This document shows, piece after piece, positions 40,730 through 53,460 of a stretch of DNA of 64,000 nucleotides; position 1 is the first letter of the stretch, and every line of letters begins with the position of its first letter. The DNA lies in assembly GCF_004027225.2 (NCBI RefSeq), contig NC_044279.2:51484744-51548743 (forward strand), in the 5' to 3' direction. The notes beneath the pieces are model-generated. The model had not been told where the DNA came from. It saw only the letters and a program-made list of their open reading frames with translations, and ran no database searches. The position numbers and the translations under genes were made by a program. Source of the stretch: Strigops habroptila. Its lineage: Eukaryota; Chordata; Aves; Psittaciformes; Psittacidae.

Positions 40730-42060
40730 GCTACAAACTGAGCCAGATAATGGTAGGATAAATTACGAAGCAGTAAAATGTAGTTTATCAGGAAAACTTT
40801 AGTGACTGGGAATATTATCAGATTATAGAAAAGTTAAAATAACTTAAAATCAGCTGGGCATTAAAAATCACCTGGACAATGGACAGGATGTTCTATCATG
40901 CAGAGATGGGAGCAGCTTTCCTCTTTGTGAAATGCAGAGGCCACTCCTCATTCCCATAGCTTTCTTTCCAGCCTTAGGTTCACGTCAACCCCACCACAGG
41001 CACCCTGAGTAGAAAGGAAGCTTGCTTGTTGCTTTTGTGTTTGTTGGTTAGTTGTTTTTAACATTTAATTCTCTATTTGTAGGACACAAAGTTTTGTGAG
41101 ATCAGAGTCCATTACATACTTCAGGACACTGAAGTCCTAACTCAAAGGCTACTGGAATTAGTGACTATAAAAAGCCAGTGACTCAAGAGCACTGGAGATC
41201 TCCAGATCAACTCCAAGAGGTTTGATCACTTGGCCTTTTATGCCTCTGTAGCCAAATGCTCCAGCAATCATGGGTGTTCAGAACACTGTGGTCTGCAGTG
41301 GGGTAAGTAACATGCCCAAACTCTGAGGCCTCAGAAGAAAATGCCAGCACCCACAGGTCAATTGAAGCTAATTACTTATAATTGCAGTCCCATACCAGAA
41401 AAAAGACCATTAAGAGGGTCTTTCAACGAGACTAATGTCCTTAAACAGCCATGTTCTCTTGCCTTGAAAACAGCAGGGTGAGAACTGGAATGGCTCAGTT
41501 GTTCTTCCATGACTGTTATCTCTGAGCTATCAGATTAATTACAGTTCAGTTCATGATCCTGTCTTAATTCTCACATACATAAAATACTACCTAGGAGAGG
41601 TGAACAGGGGTTTCCCCCTCAAAAAAGTAGAAAAACGTAGTGAAGACAAGAAAATTCTCTGCTGATCAACTGAATAATGCAGGTAAAAATAAAAGACTTG
41701 TGTTCAAGATGATGACTCCAACCGACACTAAGAGAAAGCTTTTGAGTAACTTTCAAGTACTCAATGTGAAGCAAGTGAGTGATGAAGCCAGAGATGAATC
41801 TTTCCAGACATTTCCCATAAAATCTTTGCCCATCTCTTTAAACTTCTTTGCTCCCTGAAGAGCGCCATCAAGGCTCTTTACACTGAAACTACAAATTTTG
41901 ATAAGCTAAAGCCCAAAACCTTCATATGATGAATCCTTGCTGGATGCTGTTATATTGGCTGACTTTATAGTCAGTATTCTCCACTCAGTTGCATGCCTAA
42001 ACCAAATTCAGAGCTTTTTACAACAAAGTAATGTTAACTACTGGCCCTTCTGAACTTTGT
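40730..42060. other. Intergenic DNA before LTR pair
   Basis: Unique-looking sequence; no gene or repeat recognised. Open frames are under 75 codons. Confidence 0.4.
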
Positions 42061-42065
42061 AGGAG

Positions 42066-42633
42066 TGTCATGGTTTGAGCCCAGCCGGTAACTCAGAATC
42101 ACACAGCCGCTTGCTCACTCCCCCCCTTCTTCCTCCCCTCGCTCCCGGAGGGATGGGGAGGAGAATCGGAAGAATGTAACTCCCACGGGTTGAGATAAGA
42201 GCAGTCCCGTAACTAAGGTATAATACAAAACCACTACTGCTACCACCAATGATAATAATGATTAGTGAAATAACAAGGGGAGAGGATACAATTGCTCACC
42301 ACCCGCCGACCGATACCCAGCCCGACCCGAGCAGTGATCTCGGCCTTCCGGGTAACTCCCCCCGGTTTATATACTGGGCATGACGTGCTGTGGTATGGAA
42401 TACCCCTTTGGCTAGTTTGGGTCAGGCATCCTGTCTCTGCTTCCTCCCGGCTTCCCCTCCTCCCTGGCAGAGTGTGAGACTGAGAAAGTCCTTGGTTGGA
42501 ATAAACATTACTTAGCAACAACTAAAAACATCAGTGTTATCAGTGTTGTTCCCAGGCTGAAAGTTAAAAAAACACAGCACTGCACCAGCTACTAAGAAGG
42601 AGAAAAATGACTGCTATAGCTGAACCCAGGATA
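42066..42633 (-). mobile_element. Solo LTR, copy B, minus orientation
   Basis: About 568 bp, the reverse complement of copies A and C. The plus-strand left end TGTCATGGTTTGAGCCCAGC corresponds to the LTR 3' end and the right end TGAACCCAGGATA to its 5' end. The 5-bp flanks AGGAG (42061-42065) and GGGAG (42634-42638) match at four of five positions, consistent with an aged target duplication. Its TATA box is on the minus strand near 42366-42373. Confidence 0.9.
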
Positions 42634-43148
42634 GGGAGTTCTGCTACTGGCCATAGTGGGCCCAAGATTTCATTTCCCAGTTTATTTCTAGCAGTATGTA
42701 ATGGTTAAATAAGAAGATGAATGTGTGCAAAACATCAAATCTTTCCAACTCCTCTAAATGAAAGATTGCCTGACAGCCAGATCTAAAGGCTCGGAATCCA
42801 GACTGGGCATCAGAAGAACAAGACTCTCTTGCTTGGTGTCACCAATGCCTCATGGCACCTTTAGCGAACATATCCCCTTTCCACTTCTTCATTTGAAAAC
42901 CACTGGTTATGAAACTCACCCTTGCACAGCTGAGATACAGAGTACAAGAGGGCTGTATAAGTGTCATAATATGCATAAACCACCAGTGGGCAGATGGTTT
43001 TCTGGTAATAATATATACAGCTCCTCACCATTCAAACATATGAAGCCTCCTTGTAAGCAGTGTATCAGTGTAGGTCATGCATATCTCAGGAAAAAGGAAA
43101 CCAATTAATAGACCCTTATATGTTTAATTCATATCAGTAATGTTATTC
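42634..43148. other. Spacer between inverted LTRs
   Basis: About 515 bp of unique-looking DNA between copies B and C. No gag, pol or env similarity seen and a 116-codon open frame (42758-43108) without recognised domain. The opposite LTR orientation and the different flanking duplications show two separate insertions rather than one provirus. Confidence 0.55.
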
Positions 43149-43153
43149 GAGTG

Positions 43154-43730
43154 TGTCCTGGGTTCAGCTATAGCAGTCATTTTTCTCCTGCTTAGTAACT
43201 GGTGCAGTGCTGTGTTTTTTAACTTTCAGCCTGGGAACAACGCTGATAACACCGATGTTTTTAGTTGTTGCTAAGTAATGTTTATTCCAACCAAGGACTT
43301 TCTCAGTCTCATGCTTTGCCAGGGAGGAGGGGAAGCCGGGAGGAAGCAGAGACAGGACACCTGACCCAAACTAGCCAAAGGGGTATTCCATACCACAGCA
43401 CGTCATGCCCAGTATATAAACCGGGGGGAGTTACCCGGAAGGCCCAGATCACTGCTCGGGTCGGGCTGGGTATCGGTCGGCGGGTGGTGAGCAATTGTAT
43501 CCTCTCCCCTTGTTATTTCACTAATCGTTATTATCACTGGTGGTAGCAGTAGTGGTTCTGTGTTATACCTTAGTTGCGGGACTGCTCTTATCTCAACCCG
43601 TGGGAGTTACATTCTTCCGATTCTCCTCCCCATCCCTCCGGGAGCGGGGGGAGGAAGAAGGGGGGGGGGGGGGGGGAGTGAGCGAGCGGCTGTGTGATTC
43701 TGAGTTACCGGCTGGGCTCAAACCACGACA
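43154..43730 (+). mobile_element. Solo LTR, copy C, with exact target duplication
   Basis: 577 bp from TGTCCTGGGTTCAGCTATAG to CTCAAACCACGACA, flanked by GAGTG on both sides (43149-43153 and 43731-43735). It carries a TATATAAA box at 43413-43420 and a run of 17 G at 43660-43676. The intact TG...CA ends and exact duplication make it the reference copy for A and B. It is very similar to the reverse complement of B. Confidence 0.94.
43660..43676 (+). repeat. Poly(G) run inside LTR C
   Basis: Seventeen consecutive G in the 3' part of the LTR, where copies A and B have shorter, broken G-rich stretches. It could form a G-quadruplex and is a site where the assembled length may be wrong. Confidence 0.85.
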
Positions 43731-44021
43731 GAGTGCTTGTATTTTCACAAGACCTGGTCCCTTGTGAAAGAGAAAGCTCTGAACAATTTACTTGCAGTTA
43801 AAGAAAGAGAGAGAGAGAAAATCCATTGCAAAAGGTCTATGCAATAAATGGAATTAGATACCGTGCAATGTATTCAAAAGATCACCCTAGCCACAGAATT
43901 ATTCTTAGCTCTATAGTAATCATCATATGTTAAGTTAGATGGCTATCTCTCTACGGCTGGAAATACGGCATGAAGGTCAGTCACGGCTTGATCTCTTCTA
44001 GAGCTGGCAAGAGTCCCACTT

Positions 44022-44081
44022 CAAGTGGGAGGTTAGACTAGATGACTTCCAGAAGTCCCTTCCAACCAACATTTCTATGAC
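44022..44081 (+). mobile_element. Short CR1-like 3' tail
   Basis: GGAGGTTAGACTAGATGACT, CCAGAAGTCCCTTCCAACCA and ATTTCTATGA follow the terminal 60 bp of CR1. Only the tail remains. Confidence 0.75.
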
Positions 44082-47000
44082 AGCATGATCTCGCACCCAT
44101 ATTGCAATTAAAGGGACCATGTTAGTATCTAAAAAATCTTCAGCGTGTGCAGAGCTCATCCAGGGTATTCGTACATAAAGAGTTTAGAGGAAGGGGCATT
44201 CAGTCTTGTTGATTCTTTATCTGTGTGCACCACACTTCAGACAACAGTGTATATCCTACTTCCACTTACAGTGGGGAGTAATTTGCTGAAAGCAGGTAAC
44301 ATTTCATAGTTTTTCTTCTCCTCACATTTATTTTACAGTCAATAAAGGTATTTCTTGATGAGGATGATCAGCCCCCTTGTCTAGGTTTGAGACCCACCAG
44401 GCTCTCTCCACGTCCCTTTACAGGCTGAGGTGGGTTACTGCCTACAGGGGTGTGGGACTCAGTGGGGCATGCTGCGGAAACAGCATTTTGGGATCACAGC
44501 AGACATATTATGGGATGTTTAGGGAAAGGACCAAAGGTCGGGAGGGAGGGATCAAGGTAGATTAGGAAAAAGCATGGAAAAACAGATGGGTAAGGGGTGA
44601 AAAAGGGACAGTTGCACACAACAGGTTGCTGGTCAGCACACTTGTCTGGCCGTGCCTTGCTCCTGCTCATCACAGTCTCCTCTTTTCTGATTAAACTCTT
44701 GTTCCTAACCATTGTTCCTGGGTGAGAAGCCTTCTGTTCTGGGTGCACATGTGCGTATGGAGGTCTGAATGCCAGCCACTGGCAAGGGGCCCATGGGTCA
44801 AAATGGGTCAATGAGACTAAGAAGCCAGCAACTGGGGAGACTGGAGAGCATGCCTATTGTGTGAGTGTGGGTGTCAGTGTGTGTACTTGATAGTGAATAT
44901 CACGCTGAACTACCCACAGGTAGGATAAGAGGCCTGTAAACTTAGTTTCCTGCTTTAAAGAGATTGATTATAGTCTTATGTACTAGAAGAAATACATACA
45001 AATGTAGGGCATCCCTACAATGGCAGAAAAGAGCAGGTTGACATTCCTTCCTGTTTGGTACCTAACCTTGAAAAAGGGTTTGGGGCTACAAATACAGACC
45101 TCAGAGAAGGGCCTGAATCCACTGGCCTTTGCAGACACCCTTTAGTATTCCCCTATTACCACAGTAGATGGTGCTTCCATAGTGCACTGGCTGTTGTCAT
45201 TCAGGGTAACTAGTGTTCTCTGTCACTGTCTACGAGCCTGAGGGGGCTCTGGATTCAGCCTGCAGCAAGTGAAGTGCTACAGTGCTGAGCATGTGTATGG
45301 GAGCAAACACACCATGACTGGGGAAGGAGCTTCACGAAGGGAGGCTGGAAAACCAGGGGAGCTCTGAATCCTACTTGTTCTCTGGCTGCAGCTCTGCCCA
45401 TGCAGAGGGTGGCTGCCTGCAGCTGGTCACCCCAGCTGCCCTCCTCTCTGCTGAAGGGTGCCACAGGATGAAACACTCCCCCAAATGCTGCCTGGGCCTC
45501 TGCAGGCAAAATGAGGTGGGTCAGAAGAGCTTCTCTGCTGCCCTGTATAAACTGACCCACCAGCGTTTGACTGAAAGGCAGCAGCAATGAGCAGCAGTAG
45601 ACGATAATCTTTCAGCTGATGTCATGGCAGTGAGAAGAAAACTCGATCAAAGCTAGAATATTTGTTTGAGCAGGGCAGTGGAGAGATCACCCTAATTCCT
45701 ATGAGAGGATTAAGAAAAAACAAAAAAGGGAGAGCCTTTGGATCTTTCCTGACTGCTCTTCCCATCCACCAGGGTTCTTCAGCTTCCTCACACAAAAAGG
45801 GCATCAAGAATGTGGCAGTGCAGGCTGTATACAGTACACACTAGGTCCATGTCATTGTGTATTTTCTGCCTCTTTAAGGGAAAAGATGTATTCATTTATG
45901 ACTTTGGGAAGCATTTGCATGCACATAAAGGAAAGCTTTCTCCTGTCTGTCCAAATTCCAAGTGATGTCTTAATTTTTGAGTATCCAAAGTAAGTCAGCC
46001 TAAGCAAGTTGGCTCTCAGATGAGGGATGCTCAGTGCTTTCTGAAATCCAAGCCCATGTGTCTGAAGTTTAATGCATCTCATAAATAGGGGTACTTGGAA
46101 TCACAAGCCATCTGGGAAAGCCTTAGTCTGTGCGCAGTGTGATGCCACTGTATAGGGGCACAATCTGGCTGTTGGCCTGTGGTCTGCTCACACTGATGGC
46201 AGAGCTTGCAATCAAGAATAGCTCTGTAAAGAACCATTCTGTCCAGTAAGAACTGCCTGCCAGATCACCTACTTGCTGCATAAACCATCTTAATTTTTAC
46301 AGTGGAGTCGTAACAGGCCAGACCTGCCAGACAAGTACTTAGTAAAACAAAACAAGAACAAAGGTAGCAAACACAAAGCAACCAAAGAGAGGAAAGGATG
46401 GGTCAAACTGGTGATGGCAACAAGATTCAGCAGCAGATGGTGAAGAGGCTTTAACCTCCTCTGTTTATGTCATCCAGACAGTAATAAAATACAACAATCT
46501 AGGAGCTATTAACATGCACTCCTGTGGCCAGTTCTTAAACTGGTTTCCTAAGGTGGATTTTACTGTGCCATGAGCATAATTAATTTTCACATCATTGTTT
46601 TCATGATAGGTTATTACACATTACATTACAGCATTCCCATGCCTCAGGCTTTTTGTAACAGTAGGAGAAATGGTGGGCTGGAGAAGACAGCTGGGTTTGC
46701 ACGTGGTATATGTCAGTTTACTTAAGCAGAACCATTTTACTGCTGCCGGAGGAATGCAGCAAAAGGTCAGTGCTGAAACTCCACTAAAGTAAGTTGAGCA
46801 CTCATTCCAGCTGAGAACATATGCTCAATACTTGCTTGATCAAAAAGGAAATTTCAGAGCTCTGCTACATGCTTGCCTTGACCCTGCTCCATACCGCCTG
46901 TCTAGTGTGCATCAGACAAACTATTCTTTAATCCTGCATAGAATACGCATTCTGGTTAAAGGATGCTTGGAATAGTTGCATATCATCATTAGTAGTGTAA

Positions 47001-48639
47001 TCTTAAACTGGGCCCGTGCATATGGAAAAGTGCACGATAGTATGGAAAGGGATGTCAAGAGGAGAAGTGTTACATGAATGCATGCAATGTGTGGGTTTAT
47101 TTCTTCGTCCTGTGCGCCCATCATAACCTGACCCTGTCCAAATGAGACTCATCTTTGCAGGGAAAAAATAAACTCAACATTGTTATTCAGCTCTTGCATT
47201 TCCCTTGCCTGTGTCTTCTTCAAATGTTTAATCTTCTAGAGTCTGCCTGATCTGGTCAGTGTCAGGGGAAGAATTCCGTCCTAACAAAATGCACAGAGAA
47301 GCCACACTGACTTAATTGGGCTGTTAAAAATTGCAGAAGTGAAGCTGTTATAGCTACAAGAGCTTTTGGCTGATTTGGAACATGCCCTCATAACATCACT
47401 TGATAAAAATAAGACTCGGACTTTTTAATAGCACAAATTACTTAGGTTTCATGTTTAACTACAGTCACTGTTAAAGCTATAACTGGTTTTTAGAATATTT
47501 TAGGAATCTGATCTTGATCTTCCATATGTTAAAAGCCATCACAACAAATACCTTACACTGTGGTTCCCGACGAAGGAATAACAAAGTGGCTGCAGCCTTA
47601 AATACAAAACTTTCATTCTGTGTTCAGATTTGCTACTGTCATAGCAGAGTAAGAATCAGAAATTATCATTTCAAGGCAAGGAAGAAGGCAGTCATGAAAT
47701 CTGCATGATATTTAGAGAGAGGACACTGATGTTCTAGTTACTTACAGACAGCTTTTCAACAGCTCCCAGACTCCAGTGTGAAAAACGGCACTAGTATTGA
47801 GGAGCCCACGGTGCACTGGGAACAGAGGGTGTTTTGACACAGAGAGGTGGGTTCCTTTCTGAAAATGGGACTTGAAGGCTTTAAAAATATTACCCACTGG
47901 CCATTGTAATCAATGAGGTTAAAACTGGGTTTACTGGTCTCACCTTGTCTTTGGGTTGTGCCTTGAGGGGAAGAAGCTTCAGTCAGTTTAACTGTATTGT
48001 ACAGTCAGGGATTAGAAGCAAAACATCTAGAATCATACACAGATTAAAAAGAGGGTGTTAAAAATATGAGGTTAAAGAACAAGATCTTTTCTGGCAGAAA
48101 CCCAACTACTTCTTTTCATATTGCTTTTTACTATGGGCACTATGTGGGGTGACCACATAGTACAAAATCACATTGAATGACAATTTGGTGAGTGGAAACA
48201 ACACGATTCATAAATGTAGTAGGCATTTGAGGAAGATTCCATCACTAGCACCAGATTAGTTTATATTCACAGACCCATCAAGTTTGCACCTCACAGCAAC
48301 AAATTGTAGGAAAAGCTGATACAGTAAGCGTAGGGCTGATATCCAGCTGGACCCTGAAAAGCTGGAGGAATGGGTTGATAGGACTCTCATGCAACCTGGC
48401 ATTAACAAATGCAAAGCCCTGGACCTGGGAAGACATTACTCCTGGCAACAGTACAGGCTGGGCCCTGACTGGTGGGGGAGCAGCTTTAGTTTTAGAAGAG
48501 GCTGGGGATCCTGGTGCAGAGTAAGCCAAACCTAAACCGGTAGCTGTGGTGAGGAAAACCAACCACATACTGAGCTGCATTAGCAAGAATGTGGCCAGGT
48601 GGTCAAGGGTTGAAAGAAGTTATTATTTCCCTATACATC
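44082..48639. other. Intergenic DNA, no gene recognised
   Basis: Mixed unique sequence. The longest open frames (about 105-110 codons at 44494-44811 and 45255-45587, both minus) show no domain, conserved motif or splice context that I recognise. A small hairpin lies at 48139-48161 (ACTATGTGG / CCACATAGT, 5-nt loop). Confidence 0.4.
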
Positions 48640-48735
48640 TGGTGTGCTATGTCCTATTTAGGGCATCCCAGCACAAAAGAGGTCAACAGATTGGAGAAAG
48701 TCGAGTGGAGAGTCACTAGGATGCACGGGAAGTGT
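48640..48735 (+). mobile_element. Decayed CR1-like fragment
   Basis: GTGTGCTATGTCCTATTTAG, AGCACAAAAGAGGTCAACAG and TTGGAGAAAGTCGAGTGGAG track the CR1 motif series GT.CAGTTTTGGGC / GTACAAGAAAGACAT / CTGGAGCGAGTCCAGAGGAG with many differences. Probably an old copy. Confidence 0.5.
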
Positions 48736-51700
48736 GCTGAAGTTGTTCAAAGAGAGGCTGAAGGTGATCTCTGCAACTCATCAAGGATCAAGGTAGCCCT
48801 AAGCTGTTTGCAGCATTTTTAATGAAAGGAAGAATGCTTCTATTTGTCTTGGAAAAATGCCTTTTGAACAAGGTCCTGGGTACCATCAGTGAAATCATCC
48901 TGTCATCCTTCTGTGGAGAATTCACAACATTCAAACACTGCAAGCATGTCATAGATGTATCCCTTCTTCAAGCACCGAAGATGACAACAGGGTGCATCTC
49001 AGCTCTCTGCAAGAACTGTACAGGTCTCATAGAATGAACAGAGCTCATATTATGGTTCAGTTCCACTTTTAAAATGCCATATTTTACCTTTCTCCATGTC
49101 TCTTTTTTTAACTTCTTTCCTGTTATACTACTGATGAGATACAGGCCATCTCATCTCCTTTGCCTCTTCTCTAATACTGATACCAAAAAGAGGTTCACTA
49201 ACTCTGCTTATTTTGCACCCTTTGCCCCTTAATGCTCTGATATTAAAGCACTTCTACCTTGTGCCTATCTTTACTACTGTAAATAAGGCCAGTTCAGCAA
49301 TCTGCAGCAGCATGTGCCTAATTTTAAGAGTGTGAAAAGTCCCAGATTCCATAGAAGCCAACAACCACAGACTCCAAAAGTGCAACTTGCTAAAAGTTAG
49401 GTACTGGTTGATGACAGCCACCTGCCACATATCTTTCGTCCTTGATGATCTAAGCCACAACACTTACTAACTACCTATTCTTCATGTTTTTTACTGTTTG
49501 CTCTGCACTTTTCTATTTTCTCCTGTATGGGCCTGCAGATCTGATGTGTTCCTCACAATTCCCAAGATAAATTTCCACACATGAGCCTGAATACCACATC
49601 ACCACCTTTCTGTCTCAAAATTATGTGGTTTTGGTATTCTTCTCCCTTTTTCTCCATTTCCTAGACAGTCTTCTTTCCTTAATCTTATCAGTTATATCGC
49701 CTTAAACAATTCACCTGTCTTGCATTCCTGGTCCCTTGCAAGGTCTATACAAATTTGAAGGTCCTCAGTAAGCTGTGGCATAGCTTGAGCCCCCTTTACT
49801 GTATTACTTGTCCCTCTCTTGAGGAGTGAAAAATTACCCTATTCTCTTTCCCCATTCAGAAAAGGAGCTATAGGAACAAAACCTGAATTGCTGTATTTAT
49901 ATATGAAAACTCATCCTGTTTGCTTTAGCCTGCAAACCTGACCAGAATGTAGCTCACTTCTGAAGTGGCTCCATTTCTTCACTTAGCCAACGAACTTTCT
50001 TTTTGGGTGAATGTCTGGAGGCTGAACTTTAGCCACCCATCTAGATAACCTTCTGATAGTGCAGCCTGTAACTTTACAAGACCTTTGGTGATGAGAACAG
50101 GATACAGTTTTATGCGCACATTTTCAAAGAGGGAATGATATGTCTACTGTTACTCCTATAAATCCAGTTTAACCGCTCACCCTTATGTTGCTGGGAATAT
50201 GCAAATGTTCCAGCACAAAACAAAGGAACATGGTCTTTGAAACACCCTTGAAAACACCCAGGGTACTGCAGCCAGGATACTGAGGCACCTGCCTGATGCA
50301 AACGTGTGAAGGGTCTGTGGGGCTTCAGATTATGGACTTGAGATTGCTTTTCAGACTTTAATTGGTAAACGTGTCTGTGTCATTGGGAGAGAGGTTTCCA
50401 AGCAGACATTGTCACTGCAGATGCTGCTGGATCCAATACCAGCTCACATGCCTTTACCTACAGTCTGTTTGCTGCTCCATTCCCAGGCAGGCTGCTGGGT
50501 TGCAGGGAAGGGATTCATCTCCAGAGTAAAAAACTTCCCTTGAGGTGTCTCCATGTGCCTCAGCTCCTGTGAAACACAGACCTTGTCAGTGAAGGCAGTA
50601 GAGTCCTGGGAGTGCTTCTGCTCGCCCTGAAGAAGACACCTCCTGGGTGGTGAGCTGTGTGAGTTATGGGCTCCTTGACTGTATGAAGTAGATCACGCTG
50701 GCTGTACTGCATGTTGAGACCCTCAGTACACATGGACCCACACACCAGGGCCTGAATACAAAGCAGTTTCTCTCCCCAAGCGGCCTAAGCACTCTTCTTC
50801 TAGAACCAGGCTCTACTCTGCTCTCCTCCTGTGATGGGAGGCCGTGCATATTGACCCCTTCCTCTCACTCTCCTGTAATTCATTCAGCCTTCCACACAAC
50901 CACAAGGGTTACACACTTGTCTGCCTTATGGGATTTTGAATGTTTCAGATGCTGCGAGTGCAGCCAAAACATGAAGTAGTGTTGGGTTCCCTCACCTCTA
51001 TCCACACAGCATCTTCCTACCTTCTCTTCCTGCACCAACACAGCAGGAGCAATGGGAAGAGGGTGAGGGAAAAGGGCAGGAGGAGATGTCAAAGATGGGA
51101 TCCTTTCCATGGAAATTAAAAAACAAATCATAACTGCTAGTGAAGACGGATTACAAGCTTTAGACCTTCAAGTGTTGCCCACCCTGCAGGAGCAAAGCTT
51201 GACAAAACCAGGAAAGAGTTCAGATGACTGCAGAAAAGGTCCAGGACTCAGAACTTTTCTCTGAAATATGAGGAGGGATCCAGACCAACAGATGAAGAAT
51301 TAACATGCAAAAGAAAGTCTTCATCTGAGGTAACTGTACACAACACGAAGAAGACAGAGTTACCTGGCAAATGGCAGAAATTGCCTTTAAATTTCTATTC
51401 TGGATTACAGCATATCGTCTGAATAGCTTCCATGGTCAGGAATCATCCAGTTAGGCTCTTGGACAAAATGTCACCGTCACCACCACAACAAGAACAAGTT
51501 ACTTTTGCTTTCCTATTAATAATGATACCTAAATGGGACATTTAGCAATGCCTGTTCCTGTAATGTCCCCGTTCCTGCTGTAATGAGAAAACCATACATG
51601 TAACAAACTGAAACCAAATTAAACATGTTCTACGTCATTCCACTCTTCTAATAAATAACACCAAGCAGATCCCTGTGGGGGCTGGCGGCTGTCACTTCTT

Positions 51701-53390
51701 TTCAGCTCACCATTTTGCCCTTGGGCTGCCTGTCCTTGGAGGGTGGGAACAGCTGAGGAGGTGATGAGAGAAGTGGTGTGGGCTGGTGTGCAGAACACCA
51801 GCTTGGGAACTCACACATTCACTGTGGGGTCACCACTCTGTCTTATGACAGTCATTTCAACCTCAGTAAGATACGGAGAGGCAGATACTGCCATCTCAGA
51901 ACTGTTCAGGGTGGGATTTTCTCATGCCCATGGATGGAGAAGGACCAGAAAGCCAGCTACACTGAAATGCACTTCTTGCTGACAGCTCTGCACTACAGAA
52001 GGACTTTTCTGCACCTCCAGAGAGCTCCACATCTCCAAGTCTACTTCAACCTGCACTGGAAAGAGCTCCACAGGGGAGTCAATGCAATCACCACCAGCTT
52101 CGGCTGTTCCCACTCTGACTCATTGCCAACTGCTTCTCCATGCCGTGGGCTACCTTCTTCACCCACTCTCTAGAATAGAAGAGAAGTTGAAACAATTTTC
52201 TTTCATGGAGGGCTTCCTGCCTTTGGGTTTCTATGCCAAGTTTTATACAGACATAAGCCTAGGGACAGATCTGGTGCAGAAAACAGTAAAGATAAAGGAT
52301 GCAAGTTCTGCTCTGATATATCATGGCACATCAAGAACAACTCTGCTGCAAGAAGGAATTTGTGGTTTTGTCGTAAAGAGTAAGATTTGCCCATAACCCT
52401 GTCTGTGTGCAAGCACAGCAAAGTTACTCTGTGTACCTATGAACTACCTTCCGTGGTTCAGAAGAAATGAAAATGGTGGGTATGTTTAACTGTATCTGTG
52501 CTTGACATACCCTCTTCACAATATGAATTTAGCATAAATAAGCAGTAAACCAAGATTTTTTTCCAAGCAAGCTAGCAATCTAGTCCTAAATCCTCCATGG
52601 TTTCCTTTGGGAGTGGATCCTTTTTCCTTTCTCCCTCACAAAATAGCTGGAAGCTGTTCTGCCATTTGTGCCAGCCTGTAGGAAGTTAGCATGTGAAAAC
52701 TCAGTGAGAGCCCTTGCTGAGAAATGGGAGGATAATTATTTCTGTACTGTTTAACTTACTCTCTTGCCTAAGTATACACATGCACCAGGATGCATGTGTC
52801 CCAGTGGCCTAGCCAGGATTGCTCTGTCTCTGCAATGAAGGGCAAGGTAGATCCCCTGTAAAGTCTTCACTATGTATCTTGAGTTCCTTTTGACTGGTGA
52901 TGACAGACTGGGTTTGAACAGGTCTTTTATCTGCTTTAGGAGTCAGCACTCTCAATGAGGTAATACTTTTGCTGCAGTAGCTTTGCTTACTTCAGCCTCC
53001 AAGAGCCTCAGGCAAGGCTGCTGTCTGTTGTCTTTTTAATTCATTTTGGGTATCTGTATGGCTACAAATCTACCTCTTTGACGAATAACAGAAAGAGAAA
53101 TAACAAGTGCAGTATGCTGTAACCAGTTTTGTCATCCTTCTACTACAAGAGCTCAGGTCTTCTACTGATTAATCATCTGTGCTGTGGCTCTATCCAATCT
53201 AGTCTTGATGCCAACAACACAATCCTCAGTGTTTACCAGTTTTATGGCTATCAGTCAGGTTCTTGGATATCAATACAGCCCAACCCTGCAACCCTTGCTC
53301 TTTTATTTTTTTTTTTCTACTGTTTTCATACCGTGATTTGTAGTTCATTCATAATAGTCTGGTATTTGCATTACAAATCTCTACATGATG
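48736..53390. other. Intergenic DNA, no gene recognised
   Basis: No coding exon, CR1 or LTR recognised. The longest open frame, 131 codons at 51778-52173 (plus), has no family signature. In chromosomes with this gene order the region would be distal upstream sequence of FGF6 and might hold enhancers, but nothing in the sequence alone proves it. Confidence 0.4.
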
Positions 53391-53396
53391 GCCAAC

Positions 53397-53460
53397 AAAC
53401 CCTGTTAGCCGAAAGATGGTCCCATGGGGCTCCATGGTCATACTTGGCCTAACAGGGTTT
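53397..53460. repeat. 64-nt hairpin-forming inverted repeat
   Basis: AAACCCTGTTAG (53397-53408) and CTAACAGGGTTT (53449-53460) are perfect 12-bp complements; next to them CC and GGCC extend the stem with one bulge. The loop contains nested CCATGG palindromes. It could be a transposon end pair, a small RNA hairpin, or chance. Confidence 0.65.

Noticed and set aside
42066-43730. A provirus with LTRs B and C as its two ends
   Set aside because: The LTRs are in opposite orientation, have different target duplications, and the 520 bp between them carry no retroviral coding similarity.
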